Notes: generated by a model not told the origin, from the letters alone. A stretch of 57,025 bases of DNA from Chloroflexota bacterium (GCA_016223135.1 JACRPQ010000019.1:1-57025); one strand, 5' to 3'; numbered from the stretch's first letter, positions 1 to 8,879 are shown. Made by a program: numbers and translations.

Positions 1-1
1 G

Positions 2-2041
2 CCTCTGGCGGCGTATTCATTGCCGGAGGGACGCACTTATGACCAGGCTCACAATACTGGCTACATCGACTGGAGTGGTTCTGCCCAGTATGTGTACATC
101 ACCCATCGCGATGGATCCTCGCTTCCACCCGAGGAAGGTGGTACGTTTTGTGGTTCCAATTGTTCCGAGTGGGTTACACGGCTGGGCAATGGTGGGGTTG
201 CCAGCGGTTCCTTTGACCGCGATGTTTCATACTTCGAGATCATGGTCGGCTTCACGCCTGACTCAAGTGTGGGCAATGCCGTGTTGCGGGCATGTTCCTC
301 TGTGGATACATGGTACTTGCAAACAGGCTCTGGACTCCCAGGGTTTGTGAGTATGGCGATTGCTGTTCCAGCTGGCTGTCGTTCCTGGTCCCTGACCGCA
401 TCAGGTGGATATGTGGATTTTCGTTCCATTGACGTGGAATACATCGGTCCACCGTCCACTGCCACACCCACCCCGTCGCGGACACCCACGTTCACACCGA
501 CCATAACTCGCACGCCGACAGCAACCTTTACACCCAGTCTGACGCCGACGTTGACCTTCACGCCGACCATGACGTATACGCCCACGGCGACCTTCACCAA
601 TACGCCGTCGCCCACACCCACTCCGTTGCCGCCTCAAATTACAGGCGTGGTAGTTTGTGATCTATGGGGCGATGCTGGTTGGTGCAGGGGGGATGAAACA
701 TTGGAACTCACCGCCAGTGATCCACAGGGATTAGATGTGACGATCACTGGTGATTTGAACGGTCAACCGTTTACCTGTGGCGCTTCCTGTGACTTGCCTT
801 TGCCAGAAGGAACTGGTACAGCCAACTACACTGTGACATCCACCAGTGGGCGAGCTGCGAGTGGTTCGTCCACCTGGCAGCGGGATTGGACGCCACCTGA
901 TCTTGAAGTCAACCTACCGCCTGTGGATGGCAGAAATGGATGGTATGTCTCGGAGGTGGATCTGTCTGCAACGGCAACAGATGTGATCTCTGGACTTTCA
1001 TCCCTGCTGGCAAGCGCTGATGGTGGAGCAAGTTGGATCACTCCACCGATGCACTTCACAGATGGGTCACATGCTGTCCTGATATATGCCAGGGATGTGG
1101 CTGGAAATGAGGTGACGGTATCCAAGGTAATCCGCATAGACACGGTTCCTCCGGTCGCTCAAATCACATCCCATTCCAATGGAGAGGTTGTGCAGGGTGA
1201 TGTACGCTTCGCTGGAAGTTTGGTGGATGGCATGTCCGGTCCGGATGGAGGTGAAGTCTCGGTTGACGGAGGAAATACCTGGCAGGCAGTCTCGATGAGC
1301 GCAGGAGATGGCTGGTCTTATATCTGGCATTCCGGTGAAGTGCCCAATGGCGAGTACACCATCCAGATGCGTGGCAGGGATCGCGCCGGCAATGTTGGCG
1401 ATTTGGTTTCGATTGCGTTGACTGTGGACAATGCCCCGCCCGCCGTGTCCATCACAGAACGGTGGTGGATTTGGGAAAACGGAACTCTGAAGGTTTCCCC
1501 CAATCACTTTCCGATTGCCAGCATCCAGGTGACCATCCGTGATCCGCGAAAGCGTTGGAAGGAGTTGGTGTTGGACTTTGATCCCGGCAGGAATTCCTAT
1601 GTAGTGAAATGGGATCGGCGCTTTGGGGATGGAACGTTGGCGCCAGTTGGGGAATACCCAGTTCTGGCAGAAGCTTGTGATGTAAATGGGTTATGCGGAC
1701 AGGATGCGGGCAGGATCGTGATCCCAGAGGTGGCAACATTGACTGCCACTCTGACTCCATCTCCAACAGCGACCAGCACTTTGATGCCTTCGATAACGCC
1801 GGTGGCAACACAAATACCGCCAACAACGACCTTGGTATTGAGCACACCTGTACCAGAGGAGATAACTGAACCTGCTCAGTCCTCCCTGCCACTTTGGCAG
1901 ATCATTGGCTTGTTGGGATTGTTTATGGTGATCGCGTCTGCCAGTGTAGTTGACCCTCGCCCCAAAGCGCTGGAAAGATTGGGTGAAACGTTCAGGAACA
2001 TGTCTGAACGCTCAAAAGACGAATCTATTAATAACAAATAA
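2..2041 (+). CDS. Cell-surface protein with Thr-Pro linker and Ig-like domains (5' partial)
   Basis: The frame is open to the left edge of the window, so this is the C-terminal part of a longer protein; a TTG at 20 is only the first possible start seen. The order is an N-terminal beta-rich segment, a linker of about 60 residues made of T-P-T/F repeats (roughly residues 145-205), then two or more Ig/Big-like beta-sandwich repeats with phrases such as DTVPP and DNAPP, a second short Thr/Pro stretch, and one hydrophobic helix near the C-terminus (PLWQIIGLLGLF) followed by a charged tail. Thr-Pro linkers of this kind are common in exported proteins of Anaerolineae. It is probably anchored in the membrane and exposed outside. 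The function is unknown. Confidence 0.8.
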   Translation, partial: PLAAYSLPEGRTYDQAHNTGYIDWSGSAQYVYITHRDGSSLPPEEGGTFCGSNCSEWVTRLGNGGVASGSFDRDVSYFEIMVGFTPDSSVGNAVLRACSSVDTWYLQTGSGLPGFVSMAIAVPAGCRSWSLTASGGYVDFRSIDVEYIGPPSTATPTPSRTPTFTPTITRTPTATFTPSLTPTLTFTPTMTYTPTATFTNTPSPTPTPLPPQITGVVVCDLWGDAGWCRGDETLELTASDPQGLDVTITGDLNGQPFTCGASCDLPLPEGTGTANYTVTSTSGRAASGSSTWQRDWTPPDLEVNLPPVDGRNGWYVSEVDLSATATDVISGLSSLLASADGGASWITPPMHFTDGSHAVLIYARDVAGNEVTVSKVIRIDTVPPVAQITSHSNGEVVQGDVRFAGSLVDGMSGPDGGEVSVDGGNTWQAVSMSAGDGWSYIWHSGEVPNGEYTIQMRGRDRAGNVGDLVSIALTVDNAPPAVSITERWWIWENGTLKVSPNHFPIASIQVTIRDPRKRWKELVLDFDPGRNSYVVKWDRRFGDGTLAPVGEYPVLAEACDVNGLCGQDAGRIVIPEVATLTATLTPSPTATSTLMPSITPVATQIPPTTTLVLSTPVPEEITEPAQSSLPLWQIIGLLGLFMVIASASVVDPRPKALERLGETFRNMSERSKDESINNK

Positions 2042-2064
2042 CGAAAAGGAAAAGGAAAAGAAAA

Positions 2065-2613
2065 ATGGAAATACTTCTTGCTATTGTGGTGGCATCCGCC
2101 GTGATCTTCTTTGGCGCATTGATCAGTATGGGAAACGAACGCCAAAGACGGGCATTAGACAACTTGCGCGAACAGGTCTTTTTATGGGCTGTAAATGATT
2201 TGCAGATCAAGAGAGAGAAATTGGCGCGTGATGTCAAGGTTGAACATCCGTTGGGCTGGTTCAAAAATGTGATTTCAAAAACATGTAACCTTGAAGGAGA
2301 TTTTCAGTTAGTTGAAGTCTTTGAAAGTCCTGCAATGATGGTATGCACCTATTCCGAATCAGGAAAAAATATTATCCTGACACCATTATCTCCTGATGCA
2401 ATACGCAGGCTGGCGTATAAGAATCATAGTCGGATAACCAAATTTGCCGATGGAAATCCATTATTGACCCTTCCGCGCAACGTCGCGGTGAAGGAAGTAT
2501 CTGTGTTGAATGGCGGTTTTCTTTTTGATCTGGAATTACCACTTGCATGGAAGGGGCTGACTGGACGGGATGTACTACATATGGATCGTTTATGGGTGTA
2601 TGCGTTGCCCTAG
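2065..2613 (+). CDS. Hypothetical membrane-anchored protein
   Basis: I do not recognise this 182-residue protein. It starts with a hydrophobic helix (about residues 2-22) and then carries a soluble mixed alpha/beta domain, so it is probably a single-pass anchored protein. A purine-rich AAGGAAAAGGAAAAG run just before the ATG serves as ribosome binding site. It lies 23 nt after the surface protein and may be transcribed with it. Confidence 0.65.
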   Translation: MEILLAIVVASAVIFFGALISMGNERQRRALDNLREQVFLWAVNDLQIKREKLARDVKVEHPLGWFKNVISKTCNLEGDFQLVEVFESPAMMVCTYSESGKNIILTPLSPDAIRRLAYKNHSRITKFADGNPLLTLPRNVAVKEVSVLNGGFLFDLELPLAWKGLTGRDVLHMDRLWVYALP

Positions 2614-2763
2614 TTACTGCACCTGGGTTAGCTTCCTGCCGACCGCTCGAATAACCTTTACCATATCTTTATAGTCGCTTTACACCCTTTTCAACCACCA
2701 ATCCTATACTGGTGTCATAAAACAACACACAACCGTGTGAAACATCAAAATAGGAGATTATCC

Positions 2764-3603
2764 ATGAACAAAACTTTAAGTATGACCCTGACCGTTATTG
2801 CAGTCATTGCGCTGGCTGCAGTCGTCTTCTTCGCGGGGAGCATGTATGCCCGCGCGAACGCCTTTGGACCGTCCATGATGAGCGGTTACGGTTGGAACAA
2901 TAACAATGCCTACGGACCTTCCATGATGAATGGTGGCGGACCCAATATGATGGGTGGCAACGGTGGAATGATGAATGGCAGTACTGGAATGGGACCCAAC
3001 ATGATGGGCGGATACGGCTACAATCCCACCAACGTTACTCCTCTCACCATTGACCAGACGAAAGCCGCCGCTGAGAAATATATGGCGAATCTGGATAATT
3101 CCGATCTGGAGGTTGCCGAGATCATGATCTTCGATAACAACGGCTATGTGATCGTCAAGGAAATCAGCACGGGGATCGGCGCCTTCGAGTTGCTTGTAGA
3201 CCCCACTTCGCAGATTGTCTACCCTGAGCATGGTCCAAACATGATGTGGAACCTGAAATACAGCGGACTCAATCACCAATACATGATGGGCGTCAACGGT
3301 GGAATGATGGGCATGATGGGCGGCAATAATGGAATGATGAATGGTTGGAACAGCGCCACCCCACTAGATGTCACTGCTGAACTGACAGTCACTCCCGAAC
3401 AGGCTGTTCAATACGCCCAGCAATATCTTGATACAAATTATGCGGGTGCAACCGCCGCGACTGATCCTGCACAGTTCTATGGTTATTACACTCTTGATTT
3501 CGAGAAGGATGGCAAGATCATTGGCATGTTAAGTGTCAATGGCTACAGTGGACAAATCTTCCTGCACACCTGGCATGGGACCTTCATCGAGGAAACCGAG
3601 TAA
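2764..3603 (+). CDS. Exported Met-rich protein with PepSY-like repeats
   Basis: The ATG at 2764 is chosen because AGGAG lies 7 nt upstream; the frame also opens at a GTG at 2737. The product (279 residues) has an N-terminal signal or anchor helix (about 5-28), then a Gly/Asn/Met-rich segment with many MM pairs, followed by two alpha/beta repeats (about 95-170 and 210-279) that look like PepSY domains, split by a second Met-rich stretch. Methionine clusters of this type bind Cu(I) in periplasmic proteins, so a role in copper binding at the envelope is inferred. The response regulator and Met-rich sensor kinase downstream support this. Confidence 0.7.
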   Translation: MNKTLSMTLTVIAVIALAAVVFFAGSMYARANAFGPSMMSGYGWNNNNAYGPSMMNGGGPNMMGGNGGMMNGSTGMGPNMMGGYGYNPTNVTPLTIDQTKAAAEKYMANLDNSDLEVAEIMIFDNNGYVIVKEISTGIGAFELLVDPTSQIVYPEHGPNMMWNLKYSGLNHQYMMGVNGGMMGMMGGNNGMMNGWNSATPLDVTAELTVTPEQAVQYAQQYLDTNYAGATAATDPAQFYGYYTLDFEKDGKIIGMLSVNGYSGQIFLHTWHGTFIEETE

Positions 3604-3620
3604 GACTCGGACTCAAACTA

Positions 3621-3656
3621 TAAGATGCGCCGAGATAAGCCATTCGGCGCATCTTA
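3621..3656 (+). terminator. Intrinsic terminator after the Met-rich gene
   Basis: A 13-bp perfect stem (TAAGATGCGCCGA pairing with TCGGCGCATCTTA) with a 10-nt loop is followed by a short T-rich tail. It separates the Met-rich gene from the two-component pair. Confidence 0.8.
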
Positions 3657-3723
3657 ATTTATGCAGGTGAAGTTACAATACTGGCAAACTCCTCAACCAA
3701 TTATCCAACTATAAGAGTAGCAC

Positions 3724-4407
3724 ATGACAAAAATCCTGGTCATCGACGACGAGCCTTCCATCGTCAATCTTGTTACCGCCTATCTCAAGCCCGAAGGCTA
3801 TGAGATTTACACAGCGACGGATGGTCCGTCGGGTCTTAAGTCTGCCCGTGCTTTCAAGCCCGAACTCATCATCCTGGATATCATGCTTCCTGGCATGGAT
3901 GGAATTGAACTGCTCTCACGCTTGCGCCGCGAATCAGAAGTGTATGTAATTCTGTTGACCGCGAAAACCGAAGAGACCGACAAGGTTGTTGGTCTTTCCG
4001 TTGGCGCAGACGATTATGTGACCAAACCTTTCAGCCCGCGCGAATTGGTGGCACGAGTCAAAGCCGCGATCAGGCGCATTCAAACGGGATCAGGTTCAGG
4101 GTTCGAAACGAGCGTGCTGTCCTTTCGTCATTTACATATGGATGTTGGCGCACGCATCGTTAAGGTCGATGATCAAGAGATTGAATTGACCGCCATTGAA
4201 TTCGATTTGTTGAAGGCGCTGGCTGAAAACCGCGGCAGGGTACTCACACGCGAGCAGTTGCTGGAGAAAGTATGGGGCGGCGAATACTTTGGCGAAATGC
4301 GCGTCGTGGATGTGCATCTCGGACATGTCCGTCAGAAGTTGGGACATGAAGATTTAATCGCGACGGTGCGCGGCGTCGGTTATAGATTTGAAGATGAACC
4401 GTTGTAA
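3724..4407 (+). CDS. OmpR/PhoB-family response regulator
   Basis: The 227-residue product has an N-terminal receiver domain with the acidic pair in VIDDE, the phosphoacceptor Asp52 in LDIMLPGMDG, and the conserved Lys in VTKPFSP. A C-terminal winged-helix DNA-binding domain follows (about 130-225: ELTAIEFDLL, RVLTREQLLEKVWG, RVVDVHLGHVRQKL). It is followed after 7 nt by its histidine kinase, so the two form an operon. Given the Met-rich sensor and the neighbouring copper genes, a metal-stress response is inferred but not shown. Confidence 0.93.
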   Translation: MTKILVIDDEPSIVNLVTAYLKPEGYEIYTATDGPSGLKSARAFKPELIILDIMLPGMDGIELLSRLRRESEVYVILLTAKTEETDKVVGLSVGADDYVTKPFSPRELVARVKAAIRRIQTGSGSGFETSVLSFRHLHMDVGARIVKVDDQEIELTAIEFDLLKALAENRGRVLTREQLLEKVWGGEYFGEMRVVDVHLGHVRQKLGHEDLIATVRGVGYRFEDEPL

Positions 4408-4414
4408 GTGAGGA

Positions 4415-5548
4415 ATGATGATTGATTATTTCCGACGTCGCTTGGGCGCAAGGCTGTTACTGTCCTATCTTGTAATTATCGTGGTCGGGGTGTTGGTATT
4501 GGTGATCGCTAGTCAATTCATCCTGCCAACATCCTTTAACCGCCACATGAATGGAATGATGGATGGCGGCATGGGAATGGGGATGGGTATGAACAATTCG
4601 ATGGGACAACTGTATGTGGATTTCCGCGCCAGTTTCAACGAAGCCCTGACGTATGCAACGCTGGCAGCCATGCTCGCCGCATCCATTCTCAGCTTATTCT
4701 TCAGTCGCAGTGTGATCGCTCCCGTCCATGCCATGTCGCTTGCCACACAACGAATTGCCGACGGGCAATATGACGAGCGCGTGCAAGTCAATGGCAATGA
4801 CGAACTCGCACAACTTGCAGTATATTTCAATCAGATGGCTGAAAAGCTAAATGAGGTTGAAACCATGCGTCGCCAACTGATCGGTGATGTCAGCCACGAA
4901 TTGCGCACGCCGCTCACCGCCATCAAAGGTTCGATGGAAGGATTGATGGACGGTGTCCTGCCCGCGACAGACGAGACCTATCAACAGGTCCATGCAGAAG
5001 CAGAGCGGCTTAATCGCCTCGTAAACGATCTGCAGGAACTCAGCCGCGTTGAAGCCCGCGCCTATCAACTGGATATTCGCCCATTGGATGCTTCCACGCT
5101 GGTACGAACGGTGACCAAGCGCCTTTTCCCTCACGCGGAATCAAAACGCATCACACTCGACTTTGAACTGTCTCCTGACCTTCCACATGTTCTGGCTGAT
5201 GAAGATCGCGCCGTGCAAGTGTTGACCAACCTAACAGGCAATGCTTTGCAATACACGCCAGACGGTGGTAGAGTCACCATTTCCGCAAAGAGGATCAGTA
5301 ATGCGATCCAATTTTCCGTTCGTGACACGGGGATTGGAATACCGCCCGAACATCTTTCGCACATCTTCGACCGCTTCTATCGCGTGGACAAATCCCGTTC
5401 ACGTCAGACAGGTGGTGGAAGCGGCATCGGCTTGACGATCGCGCGCGCCCTCATCGAAGCGCACGGCGGACGTATCTGGGTAGAGTCGGCAGGTGAAGAG
5501 CTGGGAAGCGTATTCAACTTCACAATACCCATCGCAAAATCAAAATAG
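4415..5548 (+). CDS. Sensor histidine kinase with Met-rich extracellular loop
   Basis: The product (377 residues) has two membrane helices (about 12-36 and 80-96) enclosing a short external loop. A HAMP domain follows, then HisKA with His161 in GDVSHELRTPLTAIKG, and a HATPase domain with N-box (LTGNALQYTPDGG), G1 (DTGIGIP) and G2 (GGGSGIGL). The loop at residues 45-63 holds eight methionines (HMNGMMDGGMGMGMGMNN), a composition that suits direct sensing of Cu(I) or Ag(I). The start is ATG 4415 with GTGAGGA upstream; an in-frame second ATG follows immediately. Confidence 0.92.
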   Translation: MMIDYFRRRLGARLLLSYLVIIVVGVLVLVIASQFILPTSFNRHMNGMMDGGMGMGMGMNNSMGQLYVDFRASFNEALTYATLAAMLAASILSLFFSRSVIAPVHAMSLATQRIADGQYDERVQVNGNDELAQLAVYFNQMAEKLNEVETMRRQLIGDVSHELRTPLTAIKGSMEGLMDGVLPATDETYQQVHAEAERLNRLVNDLQELSRVEARAYQLDIRPLDASTLVRTVTKRLFPHAESKRITLDFELSPDLPHVLADEDRAVQVLTNLTGNALQYTPDGGRVTISAKRISNAIQFSVRDTGIGIPPEHLSHIFDRFYRVDKSRSRQTGGGSGIGLTIARALIEAHGGRIWVESAGEELGSVFNFTIPIAKSK

Positions 5549-5580
5549 CGGCAGGATTGTGCAATCTCGCCGCTATTTTG
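5541..5580. terminator. Bidirectional terminator between convergent operons
   Basis: A perfect 12-bp inverted repeat (CAAAATAGCGGC and GCCGCTATTTTG) spans the stop codon of the kinase gene. A/T-rich flanks on both arms let it end transcription of the kinase operon from the left and of the DUF1573-like gene from the right. Confidence 0.8.
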
Positions 5581-5593
5581 ACTCTTGTGGATT

Positions 5594-6064
5594 TTATGGA
5601 ATCCAATTAGACAATACGTTCACGATCATATCTGGATTTTCAGGGTCATTCGTCTTAAGATGAACCGCAAAGTTATGCGGACCGTCCATGCCTGCGTGCA
5701 TCATAAACACGCTAGACTCGATGATCGTGCTTTCGCCAGGTTTAAGTACCATCGAACCGATGGTCAGTTGAGGAGGTCAGCACCCCTCCACGACTTCAAC
5801 ATATGGGTCTTCCTTGAAACGCAGTGTGCCATCACCCGTATTGGTGACTTTGATGGCGAAAGTCTTCTCGACGTTGAACTTCACATCGCCGTAATCGATC
5901 AGTTGCTGATCCACCGCAATGGATGGCGTCCCTCCTCCATTGCCACCGCCTTGGTTGGCAAAGAAAAACGCCGCCGCTGCCAGAAGAATCCCACCGAGTG
6001 CGACAAACAACCAGGGGAAATTCTTCTTTCTCTGCTTTTGATACTTCTTATTTTTTTTGCTCAT
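5594..6064 (-). CDS. DUF1573-like membrane protein, candidate selenoprotein (in-frame TGA at 5777-5779)
   Basis: From ATG 6064 (strong AAGGAGG upstream) the frame encodes a basic N-terminus, one membrane helix (about 17-36) and a beta-rich domain, and meets TGA right after ...VEVVEGC. The same frame then continues for 61 codons (starting PPQLTIGSMVLKPGES) with no other stop to TAA at 5594. This extension completes a DUF1573-type Ig-like fold, ending in H-L-K-T-N-D-P-E-N-P and LSNW. Read through, the product has 156 residues with position 96 encoded by TGA, giving a Cys-Sec pair. A hairpin with a GUU apical loop sits 19 nt after the TGA. Selenocysteine fits best; a nonsense mutation or sequencing error is the alternative. 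The gene is last in the cupredoxin operon, 9 nt after the CuA-cytochrome gene. Confidence 0.72.
5748..5779 (-). promoter_or_regulatory. Candidate bacterial SECIS element
   Basis: On the minus strand the TGA (5779-5777) is followed by 12 nt and then a perfect 7-bp stem (ACCATCG with CGATGGT) closed by the three-base loop GTT. The loop begins 20 nt after the TGA. This fits the general bSECIS rules as I know them: loop 16-37 nt from the UGA, short loop, G in the first loop positions. No selA, selB, selC or selD gene is present in the window. Confidence 0.6.
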
Positions 6065-6073
6065 TGAGCCTCC

Positions 6074-7081
6074 TTACTTTTGATATTCAAACTGGAACGA
6101 ATAGATGTACGCAATCAGGTCCCAGATTTGTTCTTCAGTAAAAATTACGCCCCACATGGGCATGCCTGTTCCCATGCCACCGCGCAAGATTTTCCCTTGC
6201 AATAATGCTGGGCTCGCGCCAAGTATTCGACTTGGATCGGTGAAATCAACAGGGGTTTGCATGACCATATCCGTTGCGCCTTCCATTGTTTGCATGGAGG
6301 CTTCGCCCGCTTCGGCAAGGTCGTCGGCAAAGACGCCGTCGCCCGCGCCGTTTTCGCCGTGACACGCCGCACAGTTTTGGGCGTAGAGTTCTTTTCCGTT
6401 GGCAAGCGATTCAGGTGTGGTATTGGATTGCCAAAGATAGGCAACTGCATCCCACTTTTGGGATTCGGTTAAGGATGTGTCCGATAAGTCGGTGAAGACC
6501 TGGTAGGGGGAGTGAGAAAGATAGTAATCGAGTGATTGGTCGATTGGTAAATTAGCTCCAAGTAATTGACCATTCATTGCTGATGGCTTTTCATTTGGAA
6601 TAACAGGCGAGTCGTGCGGAGCGTCAATGTCCAGGTCGAGAGAAACGTAGAGGGGAACAGAAGCAGGCTCGGATGAGCCCCCTGCGGTGATGATATCCGA
6701 ACCGCCTGTTACTTCTATCGTGCCGCGCATGCGCCAGTGATTGAGTCCACACCAACGGGTGCAGAAGAAGGTATAGATCCCAGGCTTGTCGAAGGTCAAC
6801 GTGATCTCGGTGACTTTGCCGGGGAGGATGTCCACACTTTGCATGTCCATCTGACCGACTGCAAAGCCATGCACAACATCATCGGAGGTGAGTTTCAAAT
6901 GAAGGGGCTTGCCCGTTTCTGCTTGAATCACATCGGGGTTCCAGCCGCCATCCTCCGCCATGCGGGCGTGGATCAAAGGCGTGCGCGCCCAAAGAAACAA
7001 TGGAGCACCAACGGCAAGGAGTATCCCTGTGATAATCAGGATGCGTGAGATGAGTTCGGGACGTTTCATAGCAATAACCAT
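6074..7081 (-). CDS. CuA-type cupredoxin fused to cytochrome c
   Basis: The 335-residue protein has an N-terminal membrane helix (about 12-30), a cupredoxin domain with an upstream His in DDVVHGF and the CuA ligand set C-x3-C-G-x2-H-x2-M (CTRWCGLNHWRM), a linker, and a C-terminal mono-heme cytochrome c domain (CAACHGENGAGDG, with a Met ligand probably in the GTGMPMWG region). It resembles cytochrome oxidase subunit II with a fused heme, but no oxidase subunit I is present. It should pass electrons outside the membrane. Two ATGs are possible (7081 and 7069, the latter giving MKRPELIS). Its 5' end overlaps the iron-sulfur gene by up to 16 nt. Confidence 0.85.
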   Translation of the reverse strand: MVIAMKRPELISRILIITGILLAVGAPLFLWARTPLIHARMAEDGGWNPDVIQAETGKPLHLKLTSDDVVHGFAVGQMDMQSVDILPGKVTEITLTFDKPGIYTFFCTRWCGLNHWRMRGTIEVTGGSDIITAGGSSEPASVPLYVSLDLDIDAPHDSPVIPNEKPSAMNGQLLGANLPIDQSLDYYLSHSPYQVFTDLSDTSLTESQKWDAVAYLWQSNTTPESLANGKELYAQNCAACHGENGAGDGVFADDLAEAGEASMQTMEGATDMVMQTPVDFTDPSRILGASPALLQGKILRGGMGTGMPMWGVIFTEEQIWDLIAYIYSFQFEYQK

Positions 7082-8418
7082 AGCATGATGGATGTGGCGA
7101 CGAAGCAGTAGACGATGACAGGGATTGTGGACGTCCCCGCTTCATTCACCTTTTGGGCTGTTCGCGCCGACCAGACCAATCCTACGACCAGAGCGAGTGT
7201 CTGCGCGGGCGCAAGGATCGTGGTGAGCATGGGCTGCCATGCGGCATTTGCGGTGCCAAACAAATTCCAGCCAAGCGCCAGCGGATCGGACAATGCGGCG
7301 AGAATGTAAGAAGCATTTGTTAGAACGAAGGATAGACTGAAAGCAACCCAGAACATGAGTCCCAGTGGGATGAGAGCAGTGGAAAGAGACATGAAGCGTT
7401 GTTTGAGAGATTGCCTGCCTTTGGTTGTCATAATCCCCAAAGTGAAAAGCCCAGGCAGGACGATAAAGATGATCGCAAGAAAAATTACTGCATACATGAA
7501 CCATGCGCCTGTACCGACGTTGTATGCCGCGTCTTTGAGTGTGCCCCACGGACCAAGCAACACGCCCGCGTAGATCATGGCGGCGCCAAACATAATGAAG
7601 GCTTTGAAGGCTTCGTCGAGTCGCGCTGTCGGTTTGGCAAGGTCAGCAGAGAAAGGGCGTAGGTTGACCGCGATATTGTCGTGCGGGCAGGTGCGGATAC
7701 ATTCCATACAAAGTCCGCAATAGGTGTTCTTGGTCATGCCGCCGGGGAAGACATCCCACGGACAGCCGTAGCCCGCGTCCGAGCCGTTGTAGCAGGGCTT
7801 GCCCACACACTTCACGCAAACTTGTTTATCTTTGATGCGTAGTTCGATGGGCGCGGTTTGTGAATACAAGCCGATGAATCCACCCACGGGACAGAGATAA
7901 CGGCAGAAGGCGCGGCGCTCGAAGATGGCGCTCAGTCCGATTGCGACAAAGAGCATGGCAGCCAGGACAATGCCAGTGATGTTTGGGGTAGTGAGCAGGG
8001 CACTGCTAAAGAGAGCCAGAAGGAGAAACGAAATGTTCTGCATCCAGATATTGCGGAACATTTTTGGCACACGGAGATTCAACCATTTCGGTCGTTTATC
8101 TGGCGGGGCAAGGATCGCGCCGCGTTGCAGCCATTCCCCTGGAAGCGGGATCGGACAGACCGCGCACCAGCCGCGTCCGAAGAAGGGGACCGCGACGAGA
8201 ATGAGGATCGCCCACCACGCGATCCAAACAAAGACAATGCTGAAGTTGTGACTGCCGACAGGCGTTCCGATGAGTCCCGCAAGGATGGCAAAGATGTAAC
8301 CGACCAGCATGACGATAAAGACTGCCAATTGCGGGTAACGGCTTTTGAGAGTGTTCTTTATAAAAGGGATACGGGTAAGTTCGATGCGGTTCATGTTAGG
8401 AAGCAATATTTCTTTCAT
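7066..8418 (-). CDS. NosR/NapH/CcoG-like polytopic 4Fe-4S membrane protein
   Basis: The 450-residue product has about eight membrane helices and four Cys clusters: GRGWCAVCPIPLPGE, RRAFCRYLCPVGG, CVKCVGKPCYNG...YGCPW, and CGLCMECIRTCPHD. The last resembles a ferredoxin [4Fe-4S] site. Such proteins carry electrons from quinol towards periplasmic copper enzymes (NosR, NapH) or reduce copper during oxidase assembly (CcoG). Here it sits between two CuA-type proteins, which supports an electron-transfer or copper-delivery role. A second ATG at 8394 lies one base after the upstream stop and is an equally plausible start. Confidence 0.85.
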   Translation of the reverse strand: MKEILLPNMNRIELTRIPFIKNTLKSRYPQLAVFIVMLVGYIFAILAGLIGTPVGSHNFSIVFVWIAWWAILILVAVPFFGRGWCAVCPIPLPGEWLQRGAILAPPDKRPKWLNLRVPKMFRNIWMQNISFLLLALFSSALLTTPNITGIVLAAMLFVAIGLSAIFERRAFCRYLCPVGGFIGLYSQTAPIELRIKDKQVCVKCVGKPCYNGSDAGYGCPWDVFPGGMTKNTYCGLCMECIRTCPHDNIAVNLRPFSADLAKPTARLDEAFKAFIMFGAAMIYAGVLLGPWGTLKDAAYNVGTGAWFMYAVIFLAIIFIVLPGLFTLGIMTTKGRQSLKQRFMSLSTALIPLGLMFWVAFSLSFVLTNASYILAALSDPLALGWNLFGTANAAWQPMLTTILAPAQTLALVVGLVWSARTAQKVNEAGTSTIPVIVYCFVATSIMLWLLL

Positions 8419-8875
8419 CTTTCTTCTTACTTTGATTCAGGAAAGACGAAAGAGGAAAGAAGCCAATGACTGCAAGAGACGCCAACCCTATTGAGCGATA
8501 AAGCCAATCGTTTGTGCCAACGGTTATTTTCCCGATCATGAAGGGATGCATGGCTCCGCAAGTGACGTTACAGCGGAAACGGAAGGAACCGGGTTTGTCG
8601 GCAACGAAGGTTAACCTGGCGCTTTGTCCGGGGTCAGCTTCGACGGAAATGTCGTAACCATCCACATATAGCCCATGAACAACATCTGTGCTGACCAGTT
8701 TGATGGTCACGGTGTCGCCAGCGTTGACCTTCAGTTCGGAGGGGGAATAGGCATATTGGCGCGCGTCCACCTCAAAGGTCCGCTCCTGAGGCGCAACGGC
8801 TGGAACTGGCAGAGGCGCGAACGCGACCACCAGTCCAGCCATCACGAGAAGGAGAAGAGAGAAATGAAGGCGCAT
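8396..8875 (-). CDS. Membrane-anchored CuA-type cupredoxin
   Basis: I place the start at ATG 8875 (MRLHFSLLLL), 4 nt after the stop of the PCYCGC gene; the frame opens further upstream inside that gene. The 159-residue product has a signal/anchor helix (about 5-25), a cupredoxin domain with His in DVVHGLYVDG, a full CuA ligand set (CNVTCGAMHPFM), and a second membrane helix near the C-terminus. It is related to cytochrome oxidase subunit II and to the cupredoxin half of the next-but-one gene. Confidence 0.85.
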   Translation of the reverse strand: MRLHFSLLLLVMAGLVVAFAPLPVPAVAPQERTFEVDARQYAYSPSELKVNAGDTVTIKLVSTDVVHGLYVDGYDISVEADPGQSARLTFVADKPGSFRFRCNVTCGAMHPFMIGKITVGTNDWLYRSIGLASLAVIGFFPLSSFLNQSKKKDERNIAS

Positions 8876-8879
8876 GAGA

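Noticed and set aside
61-621. Val/Gly-rich minus-strand frame opposite the Thr-Pro linker
   Set aside because: It is the antisense image of the ACG/CCG-rich repeat of the surface protein gene.
5585-6067. A 160-codon plus-strand frame opposite the DUF1573-like gene
   Set aside because: It has no ribosome binding site or recognisable domain, and its openness mirrors the uninterrupted antisense codons of the extended candidate selenoprotein gene.
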